Shown: positions 44,720 to 53,296 of the stretch, piece by piece | Layout of the letters: each line of letters starts with the position of its first letter | Position numbering within the stretch: position 1 is the first letter of the stretch | Origin: Akkermansiaceae bacterium UBA7331 | Lineage (GTDB): Bacteria > Verrucomicrobiota > Verrucomicrobiia > Verrucomicrobiales > Akkermansiaceae | Assembly (NCBI GenBank): GCA_002471255.1 | Contig: DKPP01000012.1 | Location: forward strand, 62,001 to 126,000 | Reading direction: 5' to 3' | Length of the DNA: 64,000 nucleotides | Program-made: the position numbers and the translations under genes | Notes under the pieces: generated by a model | Told to the model about the DNA's origin: nothing | The model's input: the letters and a program-made list of their open reading frames with translations, nothing else | The model's database searches: none

Positions 44720-46183
44720 ATGGCCATTTCAGATTATATCGTCACCATTGGCTTAGAGGTACACTGCCAAATTAAAACCAATAGTAAGATGTTTTGCGCA
44801 TGCGAAACAGGCTTTGGTTTTGAACCTAACACAAAAGTATGCCCCACGTGTTTAGGTCTTCCGGGAGCTTTACCTGTTTTGAACCAATTTGCCATTGAGC
44901 GCACACTCCTTACAGGTCTTATGTTAGGCTGTGGAAGCCCCGAAATTTCTCGTTGGGATCGTAAAAATTATTTTTACCCCGATATGCCGAAAGATTACCA
45001 GCTTTCACAAATGGACCTTCCTCTTTGCTTAGATGGTGAGGTACCTTTGTACCCTTGGTCTTATCCGAATGATGTGATCAAAGCCGGCGTACCACCTTTC
45101 CGTACGGTTAAGCTTACCCGCATCCACTTGGAAGAGGACGTAGCTAAATCCACCCACTACGCCAATCACTCTTTAATCGATTTTAACCGCGCAGGCACAC
45201 CACTCATGGAAATCGTATCGGAGCCCGATATCGATAATCCTGAAGAAGCTTACGCTTACTTAAAATCACTACAGCAAATCCTCAATTATGGTAGCATTTC
45301 CGATGCCGACATGGAAAAAGGACAAATGCGTTGCGACGTTAACGTATCCCTTCGCCCTCACGGACAAAAAGAATTAGGTGCCAAAGTTGAGCTTAAAAAC
45401 CTCAACTCCATTTCGGCAGTAAGACGCGCTTTGCATTTTGAAATTGAGCGTCAAGCTGAAGAATTAGATTTAGGAATTGCCCAAATCCAATCTACACGTC
45501 GCTGGGATGACGATTTAGGCGAAACGACCATCATGCGCACTAAAGAAGATGCACATGATTATCGCTATTTTGCCTGCCCTGACCTCGTACCAATCCACAC
45601 AGCACCGCTTTTGGATAAAGTACGCCCGGAAATTCCTGAATTGCCGAACCAAAAACAAGAGCGCTTCATTAAAGAATTTAGTCTAAACGAATATGATGCC
45701 AACGTTTTGGTATCGGATCTCGAATTAGCACACTATTTTGAAACGGCAGCACAAGGTTCACCAAACGGCAAAAAGATAGCCAACTGGGTAATCAATAACG
45801 TGACTTCCGTTTTGAATGAAAAAGGCATTACCCCTAACGAATGTCCGGTAAAACCTCAGACCATTTCCGCCTTAATCGATATCATCGAAGATGGCACCGT
45901 GTCTAACAATCAGGCAAAAGACGTCTTTAATAAGCTATGGGACGAACCAACACTCAGCCCTGCTGAGGCGGCTAAAGCATTAGGCTTCGAAAAAGCCGAT
46001 AGCTCATTCCTAGATGCCATTATCGAAGAAATCATCGCAGCCAACCCTGCTAAGATTGAAGAAATACAAGGTGGCAATCACAAATTACTCAACTGGTGTA
46101 CCGGTCAAGTAATGAAAGCAGCCAAGGGCAAAGCGAATCCAAAGATCATTACCGAAGCTCTTACTAAGAGATTAGGCCTCTAG
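44720..46183 (+). CDS. gatB: aspartyl/glutamyl-tRNA amidotransferase subunit B
   Basis: The tRNA-binding and kinase-like subunit of GatCAB, which amidates Glu-tRNA-Gln and/or Asp-tRNA-Asn. 487 residues. Conserved GatB stretches are IGLEVHCQI at the N-terminus, CPTCLGLPGALPVLN, RKNYFYPDMPKDYQLSQ and DFNRAGTPLMEIVSEPD. A GatB/YqeY C-terminal domain follows. gatA and gatC are elsewhere. Its presence shows that the organism uses the transamidation route. A TATATA box lies 7 bases before the ATG, consistent with a very short leader. Confidence 0.96.
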   Translation: MAISDYIVTIGLEVHCQIKTNSKMFCACETGFGFEPNTKVCPTCLGLPGALPVLNQFAIERTLLTGLMLGCGSPEISRWDRKNYFYPDMPKDYQLSQMDLPLCLDGEVPLYPWSYPNDVIKAGVPPFRTVKLTRIHLEEDVAKSTHYANHSLIDFNRAGTPLMEIVSEPDIDNPEEAYAYLKSLQQILNYGSISDADMEKGQMRCDVNVSLRPHGQKELGAKVELKNLNSISAVRRALHFEIERQAEELDLGIAQIQSTRRWDDDLGETTIMRTKEDAHDYRYFACPDLVPIHTAPLLDKVRPEIPELPNQKQERFIKEFSLNEYDANVLVSDLELAHYFETAAQGSPNGKKIANWVINNVTSVLNEKGITPNECPVKPQTISALIDIIEDGTVSNNQAKDVFNKLWDEPTLSPAEAAKALGFEKADSSFLDAIIEEIIAANPAKIEEIQGGNHKLLNWCTGQVMKAAKGKANPKIITEALTKRLGL

Positions 46184-46207
46184 CACTTTAGATCTCACTC
46201 TTTAACG

Positions 46208-46243
46208 AAAATCTCCGGCTTTAAGTAGTCGGAGATTTTTTTG
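46208..46243. terminator. bidirectional terminator between gatB and a convergent lipoprotein gene
   Basis: AAAATCTCCG pairs with CGGAGATTTT across a 12-base loop, and Ts follow on both strands. Confidence 0.8.
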
Positions 46244-46248
46244 TTTCT

Positions 46249-46770
46249 TTATTGATCTTTCGTTGCCAGCTTAGTTCGAGACAAATCTTGAATAAGTGCT
46301 AACAACTCACTTTTACTATCGGCATTGATGATGATGTGTAAAAAAGTAATTCCATATTTCGTCTCAAAAGGTACCAATGCATCTGCAAAATTGTGTTTAT
46401 CATCACAAAGAATCGCCCATTCGACCGATTTTCCCAGAATGGTGGATGTAGCCAGTTCGCTACCTTTAACTTCCATCTGATTCGGATGCATTCCCTCATA
46501 AATCATCATACGAGAAGAGGAAGATTTACTATCCTTGCCATTATAAAAATTGGTAGTCGTAAAATCGGCCCCTTTTGATAAGGATGAAGTGTAATGAGAC
46601 GGTAACGAAAGAGATAAGGCACCCACCCCATATACATCTACTTGATGTGACGTGGATTTATCGCGAGATGCAGGCTTTACAGTCAATAATTCCTCTACTT
46701 TAGGATGGGATGAACAGGAAACTTGCCAGACAAATAAACAACACAACAAGGTGGCAAACGAGAGCTTCAT
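46249..46770 (-). CDS. putative lipoprotein of unknown function
   Basis: 173 residues from the ATG chosen, which places the hydrophobic signal peptide at the start, ending in a lipobox-like QVSC (about residue 20). An upstream in-frame start would add 12 residues of uncertain character. The mature part has an acidic/basic mix, 'GALSLSLPSHYTSSL' early and a C-terminal alpha-beta part. No family is recognised. It lies on the opposite strand to gatB and in the same direction as the ribosomal operon, after its terminator. Confidence 0.6.
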   Translation of the reverse strand: MKLSFATLLCCLFVWQVSCSSHPKVEELLTVKPASRDKSTSHQVDVYGVGALSLSLPSHYTSSLSKGADFTTTNFYNGKDSKSSSSRMMIYEGMHPNQMEVKGSELATSTILGKSVEWAILCDDKHNFADALVPFETKYGITFLHIIINADSKSELLALIQDLSRTKLATKDQ

Positions 46771-46841
46771 AATTAAAGAAGGTAAAATAATATAAGTGTT
46801 AGTCAAGCTAGAAGCATTATAACACGCATCTCCCGGATATG

Positions 46842-46876
46842 AAAAATCCCCGCAATCCGAAGACTGCGGGGATTTT
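46842..46876 (-). terminator. terminator of the ribosomal protein operon
   Basis: CCCCGCA(A/G)T pairs across a short loop and is flanked by Ts on the leftward side. It lies just after rplN and separates the ribosomal genes from the lipoprotein gene. Confidence 0.85.
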
Positions 46877-46896
46877 AAAACTAAAGAATGTCTCTC

Positions 46897-47262
46897 TTAG
46901 AGCACTTCAGGTGCCAAGGAAACGATCTTCATGAACTTTCTTTCACGAAGCTCACGAGCAACCGGTCCAAAGATACGGGTACCACGTGGGTTGTTGTCCT
47001 TGTCGATGATAACTACTGCGTTACCGTCAAAGCGAAGTACGGAGCCGTCATCACGACGGATAGGAGCTGCGGTACGAACCACAACGGCCTTAACTACGGT
47101 ACCCTTCTTAACGGAAGCGGTAGGGATGGATTCACGAATGTGGCAGGTGATGATGTCACCGATGCGAGCCTGACGGGTACGCTTGCCAATTACGCCGATC
47201 ATTTTTGCAGCACGAGCACCGGTGTTATCGGCAACTTGTACTAAACTTTCCATTTGGATCAT
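46897..47262 (-). CDS. rplN: 50S ribosomal protein uL14
   Basis: 121 residues, beginning MIQMESLVQVADNTGA with the usual uL14 core (NNPRGTRIFGPVARELR). An AAAGGAG precedes the start by about 10 bases. It is the last ribosomal gene of the run and is followed by a terminator; rplX and rplE do not follow. Confidence 0.97.
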   Translation of the reverse strand: MIQMESLVQVADNTGARAAKMIGVIGKRTRQARIGDIITCHIRESIPTASVKKGTVVKAVVVRTAAPIRRDDGSVLRFDGNAVVIIDKDNNPRGTRIFGPVARELRERKFMKIVSLAPEVL

Positions 47263-47305
47263 GGTATCAATTCTCCTTTATGTTATTAGTTTTGATTCCT
47301 TGATA

Positions 47306-47578
47306 TTAGTGTGTAAGCACTTCAACCAAATTCCAGCACTTAAGCTTGGAAACAGGGCGGGTTTCAACGATACGCACCTTGTCACCTACCTTAGCGGTAC
47401 AGTTTTCGTCGTGAGCATAGAATTTCTTGCTCTTCTTAACGATCTTCTTAAACTTCGGGTGAGGAACGCGGGCTACGTATTCTACAACGATGGTTTTGTC
47501 CATCTTGGTAGAAGTCACAACGCCTACGCGAGTCTTGCGAAGTCCGGGTTGCTTTGTTGTTTCAGTATTTTCGCTCAT
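47306..47578 (-). CDS. rpsQ: 30S ribosomal protein uS17
   Basis: 90 residues with the uS17 motif GVVTSTKMDKTIVVEY and the closing RPVSKLKCW. The N-terminus is slightly extended (SENTETTKQPGLRKTR). It lies between rpmC and rplN. Confidence 0.96.
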   Translation of the reverse strand: MSENTETTKQPGLRKTRVGVVTSTKMDKTIVVEYVARVPHPKFKKIVKKSKKFYAHDENCTAKVGDKVRIVETRPVSKLKCWNLVEVLTH

Positions 47579-47625
47579 TGATTCTAAATTGTTAGAATAT
47601 TAGTGATTTAGTTAACCCGGTTGAC

Positions 47626-47832
47626 TTACTCAACGATGCCGGACTCACCTTGTACGGTGAGGGCGCGAGCAAGTTCCTTGCGGACGGCGCGGATTCTTTG
47701 ATTGTTTTCCAACTGACCGGTGGCCTGTTGGATGCGGAGATTGAAGGATTCTTCACGAAGGCTGCGAATGTGAGCTGCGAGCTCTTTAGCAGACATACCA
47801 CGAAGATCTTTAGCGGAGTTCTTTTCAGACAT
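47626..47832 (-). CDS. rpmC: 50S ribosomal protein uL29
   Basis: 68 residues. The uL29 helix pair is visible: LRGMSAKELAAHIRSLREESFNLR, then IRAVRKELARALT. It lies in the usual position after rplP. Confidence 0.94.
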   Translation of the reverse strand: MSEKNSAKDLRGMSAKELAAHIRSLREESFNLRIQQATGQLENNQRIRAVRKELARALTVQGESGIVE

Positions 47833-47845
47833 GGTAAATTATCAA

Positions 47846-48271
47846 TTAGCTTTGTTGAACACCAAGACGGTAAACGAAACGTGTGCGAATACCAAGCTTG
47901 TTAGAAGCCAAACGAAGGGCTTCACGGGCTTGAGATTCGGTAACTGCGCCAACTTCGAAGAGGACGTTACCAGGACGAACCACGGCTACCCAACCTTCTA
48001 CGGCACCCTTACCTTTACCCATACGTGTATCGGGGGGACGAGAAGTGAAAGACTTTTGAGGGAAAATGCGGATGAAAACTTTACCTTTACGTTTAAGGTA
48101 ACGGTTAATCGCAATACGGCATGCTTCAATCTGGTTGTTAGTGATCCAACCACGATCAAGCACCTGCAGACCGAAATCACCGAAAGCTACGGTAGTACCG
48201 CTGGTAGCATTACCAGAACGGCTGCCGCGGTGCATTTTGCGGTGCTTCACTCTTTTAGGCATTAAAGGCAT
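47846..48271 (-). CDS. rplP: 50S ribosomal protein uL16
   Basis: 141 residues. uL16 motifs include KRVKHRKMHRGSRSG, AFGDFGLQVLDRGWITNNQIEA and MGKGKGAVEGWVAVV. A strong AAGGAGG lies before the upstream ATG, so that start is kept although a second ATG follows three codons later. Confidence 0.97.
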   Translation of the reverse strand: MPLMPKRVKHRKMHRGSRSGNATSGTTVAFGDFGLQVLDRGWITNNQIEACRIAINRYLKRKGKVFIRIFPQKSFTSRPPDTRMGKGKGAVEGWVAVVRPGNVLFEVGAVTESQAREALRLASNKLGIRTRFVYRLGVQQS

Positions 48272-48318
48272 ATTTTATTCCTCCTTGTATATTTGTTATA
48301 ATCAATTAGTAATTAAAC

Positions 48319-49008
48319 TTAGGCGCGAGAACGGCGAGGACCGCGAGGACCGGATGGACGTGAGTTGGAAGCTTGGATAGCTTCTTCTCTCTTGTTTACC
48401 CAGCACTTCACACCAATGATGCCGTACAATGTACGAGCTTCAGCAAAACCGTAGTCGATCGGTACGCGAAGTGACTGCAATGGCACTTTACCTTCACGAT
48501 ACCATTCGGCACGTGCGATATCAGCACCACCAAGACGACCTGCGCAACGGATACGGATACCGTCGGCACCACGTTCCATAGCAACTTGCACAGCACGCTT
48601 CATAGCGCGACGGAAAGATACGCGGCGTTCCAATTGAACGGCTACGTTCTCAGCAACAAGCTGAGCATCGGTCTCAGGAGAACGAATCTCGGCGATGTCG
48701 ATGTTTACTTGTGTGGTAGGACCACAGAGCTCTTGCAAGTATTGACGGATTTTTTCAATTTCTTCACCTTTACGACCGATCACAAGACCTGGACGTGCGG
48801 TGTGTACAGTGATACGTACGCTATTCCATGCACGTTCGATAACGATGCTAGAAACAGCTGCGGTCATCAATCTGTCTTTGATGTACTTGCGCATCACCAA
48901 GTCTTCATGAAGCTTGGTGGCATAGTCTTGACCGGTTGCGTACCACTTAGAGCGCCAGTTCTTATTAACGGCGAGGCGGAACCCGATTGGATTTACTTTC
49001 TGACCCAT
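48319..49008 (-). CDS. rpsC: 30S ribosomal protein uS3
   Basis: 229 residues. uS3 marks are MGQKVNPIGFRL, the KH domain stretch RPGLVIGRKGEEIEKIRQYL and the GIRIRCAGRLGGADIARAEW motif. The tail is short and Arg/Ser/Pro-rich. Confidence 0.97.
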   Translation of the reverse strand: MGQKVNPIGFRLAVNKNWRSKWYATGQDYATKLHEDLVMRKYIKDRLMTAAVSSIVIERAWNSVRITVHTARPGLVIGRKGEEIEKIRQYLQELCGPTTQVNIDIAEIRSPETDAQLVAENVAVQLERRVSFRRAMKRAVQVAMERGADGIRIRCAGRLGGADIARAEWYREGKVPLQSLRVPIDYGFAEARTLYGIIGVKCWVNKREEAIQASNSRPSGPRGPRRSRA

Positions 49009-49048
49009 GATTTTAGTTCAGCTTTAATATGTGTTAGAGTTGGCGAGC

Positions 49049-49387
49049 TTAACCTTCTTTAGCGGTAAGTACAACAGTAATATGTGAAGTACGCTTACGG
49101 ATCATGTTAGCGGATCCACGAGCACGAGGCATCGTACGACGCATCGTTGGGCCTTCATCAACCATTACAGATTTAACAACAAGAGTGTCAACAGACAACT
49201 CAGCGTTGTTTTCTGCGTTTGCTACGGCAGACTTAAGGGTTTTATTTAAAAGGAAAGCACCTTTTTTAGGTGTGTATGACAGGATGTCTGTTGCTTCGGA
49301 AACAGACATTCCTTGGATTTCTTGAGCGATGTCGCGCATCTTCTTGGCAGAGATGCGGGCGTATTTATAAACAGCTTTCACTTCCAT
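49049..49387 (-). CDS. rplV: 50S ribosomal protein uL22
   Basis: 112 residues. It starts MEVKAVYKYARISAKKMRDIA and contains the RARGSANMIRKRTSHITV hairpin near the C-terminus, in the place of the exit-tunnel loop. A GAGGA precedes the ATG. Confidence 0.96.
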   Translation of the reverse strand: MEVKAVYKYARISAKKMRDIAQEIQGMSVSEATDILSYTPKKGAFLLNKTLKSAVANAENNAELSVDTLVVKSVMVDEGPTMRRTMPRARGSANMIRKRTSHITVVLTAKEG

Positions 49388-49432
49388 GGGTTTTTTTTCC
49401 TCGTATGGGTTATATGTTTGTGAAGATGATTT

Positions 49433-50143
49433 TTAGTTATTTGTTTTGACTGAGGCGGAATCTCCAACGCGGACCGGTTCGGTCGGCTCTTGAAGCTTCT
49501 GGATTAGCGCTCCACTAACGTTCTTGCGAACATCGGTAATTATCGCTTCTCCAATTGTTTGGGCTCCACGTGTCACCACGATTGGCATCCCTACTTGCAT
49601 TTGTGCCGTCTTCCCTGCATTCAAGACAATCAATCCGGATTCCGAATCAATGCTCAATACTAAGGATTGGGCTAAGTTACCTGTGCTTTCCAGCACCGGC
49701 TTTGGCTTAATACCGAGAAGAGAGTCAACGTAACGCATAGCACTTTCCAGTGTTTTGCGGGTCTCACCGTCTTCCGATACGGCCTGCTTCATGTACGCGA
49801 CAACGGCCACGCATAGCGAGACAGAAGCCTTTTCAAGGGCTTGGCATTTTTCATCCAGTTCCTTGATGCGAATCACAGCCTGAATCAGGCGATCTTCGCT
49901 GGCACCTAGCGCTGCTCCTCCCAAAGCTTCTAACCTGTTACGTATCTCAATAAGTTCGCTTTTTGCTTTATCGGCATCGATTCTGGCTTGAGCGTATGAG
50001 GCACGTAGTGTTTCGTTTTGCTTTTCGAGGCGCTCGATTCGGCGCTTCAGTTCTGCTTGATCCGCCCCTTCCTGTCCCCATGCGATCGTACCCGCAATCA
50101 GGATGGAAGCACATGCTCGGATTAGTGAAGAGGCGGCAAGCAT
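49433..50143 (-). CDS. secreted coiled-coil protein inserted in the S10 operon
   Basis: 236 residues. A signal peptide (~1-23, cut near AWG) is followed by a heptad-rich coiled coil (~26-105, with LKRRIERLEKQNETLRASY) and a second helical part with a VDSLLGIKPKP linker. The C-terminal ~75 residues (VLNAGKTAQMQVGMPIVV, VGDSASVKTNN) form a beta domain that recalls the C-terminal domains of FlgT- and MreC-like proteins. The gene sits between rpsS and rplV on the same strand, where no ribosomal gene belongs. Its base composition looks richer in G+C than its neighbours. The role is unknown; it is presumably periplasmic. Confidence 0.65.
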   Translation of the reverse strand: MLAASSLIRACASILIAGTIAWGQEGADQAELKRRIERLEKQNETLRASYAQARIDADKAKSELIEIRNRLEALGGAALGASEDRLIQAVIRIKELDEKCQALEKASVSLCVAVVAYMKQAVSEDGETRKTLESAMRYVDSLLGIKPKPVLESTGNLAQSLVLSIDSESGLIVLNAGKTAQMQVGMPIVVTRGAQTIGEAIITDVRKNVSGALIQKLQEPTEPVRVGDSASVKTNN

Positions 50144-50163
50144 GTTAATTGTTAACTTAATGA

Positions 50164-50433
50164 TTATCTCTTACCGATACCACCGTGTGCCTTAAACACA
50201 CGAGTAGGTGCAAACTCACCCAACTTGTGACCAACCATGTTTTCAGTTACATATACGGTAGCGAATGCTTTACCGCAGTGAACCAAAAAGGTCAGACCCA
50301 CGAAATCTGGGGTTATCATTGATGCACGACTCCAGGTCTTGATTGGCTTACGGTCGCCAGTTTCAAGTTGAGTGTCAATTTTAGCAAGAAGCTTTTGGCT
50401 TACGAAAGGTCCTTTTTTGAGCGAACGTCCCAT
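50164..50433 (-). CDS. rpsS: 30S ribosomal protein uS19
   Basis: 89 residues. It begins MGRSLKKGPFVSQKLL and has the VTENMVGHKLGEFAPTRVFKAH region of uS19. It follows rplB in the canonical order. Confidence 0.97.
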   Translation of the reverse strand: MGRSLKKGPFVSQKLLAKIDTQLETGDRKPIKTWSRASMITPDFVGLTFLVHCGKAFATVYVTENMVGHKLGEFAPTRVFKAHGGIGKR

Positions 50434-50460
50434 TTTATAATTTTCTTCTAATGGTTAAAA

Positions 50461-51297
50461 TTACTTGGTTTTGCGACGTTGTACGATCACAGAGTCGCTT
50501 TGCTTGCGAAGACGACGAGTCTTCTGACCCTTCACGTGACCCCAAGGTGACTTGAGGTGCTGACGGCCACCACCGGACTTGGACTTACCTTCACCACCAC
50601 CGTTCGGGTGATCAACAGGGTTCATACACATACCGCGAACGGTAGGACGAACACCCATCCAACGGGTACGACCAGCTTTACCGGAAACTTCGTTCATGTG
50701 TTGGGTGTTACCAACTTGACCGATCGTGCAGAAGCAGTTTTCGTTAAACTTGCGGATTTCACCGGATGGCATTTTGATCAAAGCGTAACCACCTTCACGG
50801 TTGGATACTACAGCTTGTTGACCAGCAGCACGAGCTACTTTACCACCTGAACCAGGACGGATTTCAATGTTGTGTACGGAGGTACCCAATGGCACGCTCT
50901 TCAATGGCATTGCATTACCAACCTTTGGAGCTACTTTTTCGCCACTTTCAACCTTAGCACCAACGATCAAGCCGTTAGGAGCGAGGATGTAGGACTTAGC
51001 ACCATCGGTGTATTGGATCAAAGCGATGCGGCAGGTACGGTTTGGATCGTATTCAATAGCGATAACAGTTGCAACGTCGTCGAAACGATTACGCTTGAAA
51101 TCTACCAAACGGTATTGGCGCTTGTGACCACCACCAATGTGACGTGTGGTGATACGACCGTTGTTGTTACGGCCACCGGACTTCTTGAGGGGACGGCAGA
51201 GACTCTTTTCTGGAGTGCTTTTGGTGATTTCGTCAAATGTAGGCAAAATCTTGTAGCGATTCGCAGGAGTAACTGGCTTAAATGACTTAAGGGACAT
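50461..51297 (-). CDS. rplB: 50S ribosomal protein uL2
   Basis: 278 residues, including the invariant region WMGVRPTVRGMCMNPVDHPNGGGEG that contains the His involved in the peptidyl transferase area. It is preceded by an AGGAAGG. Confidence 0.97.
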   Translation of the reverse strand: MSLKSFKPVTPANRYKILPTFDEITKSTPEKSLCRPLKKSGGRNNNGRITTRHIGGGHKRQYRLVDFKRNRFDDVATVIAIEYDPNRTCRIALIQYTDGAKSYILAPNGLIVGAKVESGEKVAPKVGNAMPLKSVPLGTSVHNIEIRPGSGGKVARAAGQQAVVSNREGGYALIKMPSGEIRKFNENCFCTIGQVGNTQHMNEVSGKAGRTRWMGVRPTVRGMCMNPVDHPNGGGEGKSKSGGGRQHLKSPWGHVKGQKTRRLRKQSDSVIVQRRKTK

Positions 51298-51324
51298 GAT
51301 AGCTTTCCTTCCTAAATACTTACG

Positions 51325-51609
51325 TTATACGAGGTCAAGGGTTTCACCGTTGGCAAGCTTAACATAAGCCTTTTTCCAGTGAGCGGTACGACCGGCATCA
51401 GCACGACGCTGACGCTTCAACTTGCCGTCATAGTTGCAAGTGCGAACCGAGGCAACCTTCTTACCGAAAGCTACTTCAACAGCCTTCTTGATTTCAATCT
51501 TGTTAGCGCTACGAGCTACTTCAAGCACGATTTCACCTGCAGTTTCCTGCAACATGGTGGCTTTTTCGCTGATGCGCACTTTGTTAATGATTTGATAAAT
51601 ATCTTTCAT
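51325..51609 (-). CDS. rplW: 50S ribosomal protein uL23
   Basis: 94 residues: IINKVRISEKATMLQ and the NKIEIKKAVEVAFGKKV helix are typical. It starts 6 bases after rplD and lacks a visible ribosome binding site. Confidence 0.95.
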   Translation of the reverse strand: MKDIYQIINKVRISEKATMLQETAGEIVLEVARSANKIEIKKAVEVAFGKKVASVRTCNYDGKLKRQRRADAGRTAHWKKAYVKLANGETLDLV

Positions 51610-51615
51610 GGCTTA

Positions 51616-52224
51616 TTAAGCGGTGCGGCTTGCAAGGGTTTCTAATGCGCTATCAACAAGGATGATGCAACGAGCTTTCATGATTTGCTCGATGTTCACT
51701 TCTGCAGCGGTCATGAGGAGTACGTTTTGTACGTTACGGCCGGCAAGGTAAGTTGCTTCATCAAAGCTAGCAGCGATGATGAGTACGTCTCTTGCTGGTG
51801 TAAGATCGGCAACAGCCTTAACGAAAGACTTGGTTTTGCCGTCTGCGATTACGAACTCAGGAGTGGTAAGAACTTTACCAGCGGTGATTACATCACCCAA
51901 TACACGGCGAAGAGCTAAACGACGAGTTGTCTTGTTAACCTTCTTGGTGTAGTCACATGGACGTGGACCGAATACAACACCACCACCTACAAAGATTGGA
52001 GCGCGCTTGTCACCGTGACGTGCGTTACCCGTACCTTTTTGACGGAAGATTTTCTTGTTGTTACCATTTACTTCACCACGGGTCTTGGTATTAGCAGAAC
52101 CAGTGCGGCGATTTGCTTGATAAGCCACGATCAAATCGTGAACTGCTTGTGAGCCTTTATCACTGCCAACAGTTACGATGTTGGCAGCAGTAGCAGCTTC
52201 TAATGTGAAATTATTTGCGGACAT
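51616..52224 (-). CDS. rplD: 50S ribosomal protein uL4
   Basis: 202 residues with the GTGNARHGDKRAPIFVGGGVVFGPRP loop that reaches the tunnel, and the C-terminal alpha/beta part. Confidence 0.96.
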   Translation of the reverse strand: MSANNFTLEAATAANIVTVGSDKGSQAVHDLIVAYQANRRTGSANTKTRGEVNGNNKKIFRQKGTGNARHGDKRAPIFVGGGVVFGPRPCDYTKKVNKTTRRLALRRVLGDVITAGKVLTTPEFVIADGKTKSFVKAVADLTPARDVLIIAASFDEATYLAGRNVQNVLLMTAAEVNIEQIMKARCIILVDSALETLASRTA

Positions 52225-52266
52225 AGATAGGATTTCCTATATTCAATCTCTTTTTTGCATTTAAGC

Positions 52267-52902
52267 TTACTTTTTCTTAGCAGGGCGGATTACGAGGTAA
52301 GAACCACGTGCACCCGGAACTGCTCCGGAAATAAGAATTACGTTATCTTCAGGACGAACAGCTACCACCTTCAAGTTTTGAACGGTGCGTTGTACGTTAC
52401 CCATTTGTCCGGGCATCTTCTGATTTTTCCAAACGCGACCAGGTGTGGAACAGCCACCTACGGAACCAGTTCTACGGTGCATCATGGAACCGTGAGTCTG
52501 TGGAGAACCGTGGAAATTGTGGCGGCGCATTGCACCTTGGAAGCCTTTACCCTTAGAGGTACCTACTACGTCTACCCATTGATCGGCAGAGAAAAGTTCG
52601 ATACCAGGGTGTTGAGCGCCTTCTGCTGGAAGCTCGGCTGAGTCAACACGGAATTCTTTGAGGATTTTTGTTGGTTGGATGCCAAGCTTCTTGAAGTGGC
52701 CGGCTTGTGGCTTAGCCACACGGCTTTCTTTCTGAGCATCAAAAGCAACTTGAACGGCGTTGTAACCATCCTTATCCTGGGTCTTGATTTGGGCAAATGT
52801 GTTTCCTTTAACGTCGATGACGGTTACAGGAACCATGGCGCCCGTTTCTTGGTCGAACAAACGAGTCATGCCGACCTTTTTACCGATAAGTCCTAGAGCC
52901 AT
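52267..52902 (-). CDS. rplC: 50S ribosomal protein uL3
   Basis: 211 residues. GLIGKKVGMTRLFDQ and the GKGFQGAMRRHNFHGSPQTHGS methylation/tip region are conserved. Confidence 0.97.
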   Translation of the reverse strand: MALGLIGKKVGMTRLFDQETGAMVPVTVIDVKGNTFAQIKTQDKDGYNAVQVAFDAQKESRVAKPQAGHFKKLGIQPTKILKEFRVDSAELPAEGAQHPGIELFSADQWVDVVGTSKGKGFQGAMRRHNFHGSPQTHGSMMHRRTGSVGGCSTPGRVWKNQKMPGQMGNVQRTVQNLKVVAVRPEDNVILISGAVPGARGSYLVIRPAKKK

Positions 52903-52949
52903 TATATTGTATCTTTCTGTTTCAGTTAATTACTTATCCGGGTACTAAA

Positions 52950-53258
52950 CTAGATGCGGATCGTGATGTCAACACCAGCAGGAAGGTTGAGCTTCTTGAG
53001 CTCATCGATCGTGCGAGCAGTCGGATCAACGATGTCGAGCAGACGCTTGTGGGTGCGGATTTCAAATTGTTCTGCGGACTTCTTGTTCACGTGTACGGAA
53101 CGGTTTACAGAAAACTTTTCTGTACGAGTCGGCAACGGAATCGGACCGGCAACTTTAGCTCCGGTGCGCTTAGCAGTTTCAACGATCTCCTGAGCGGAAC
53201 GATCGATGGCGCGGGAGTCAAATGCGCGGAGTCGAATGCGGATTTTTGGACTTTGCAT
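52950..53258 (-). CDS. rpsJ: 30S ribosomal protein uS10
   Basis: 102 residues. IRIRLRAFDSRAIDRSA and GPIPLPTRTEKFSV are diagnostic. It follows fusA directly: tuf, often found here, is absent. Confidence 0.97.
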   Translation of the reverse strand: MQSPKIRIRLRAFDSRAIDRSAQEIVETAKRTGAKVAGPIPLPTRTEKFSVNRSVHVNKKSAEQFEIRTHKRLLDIVDPTARTIDELKKLNLPAGVDITIRI

Positions 53259-53296
53259 GGACGTGCAGTTCTATATTAAACTTAAATCTATTTAGA

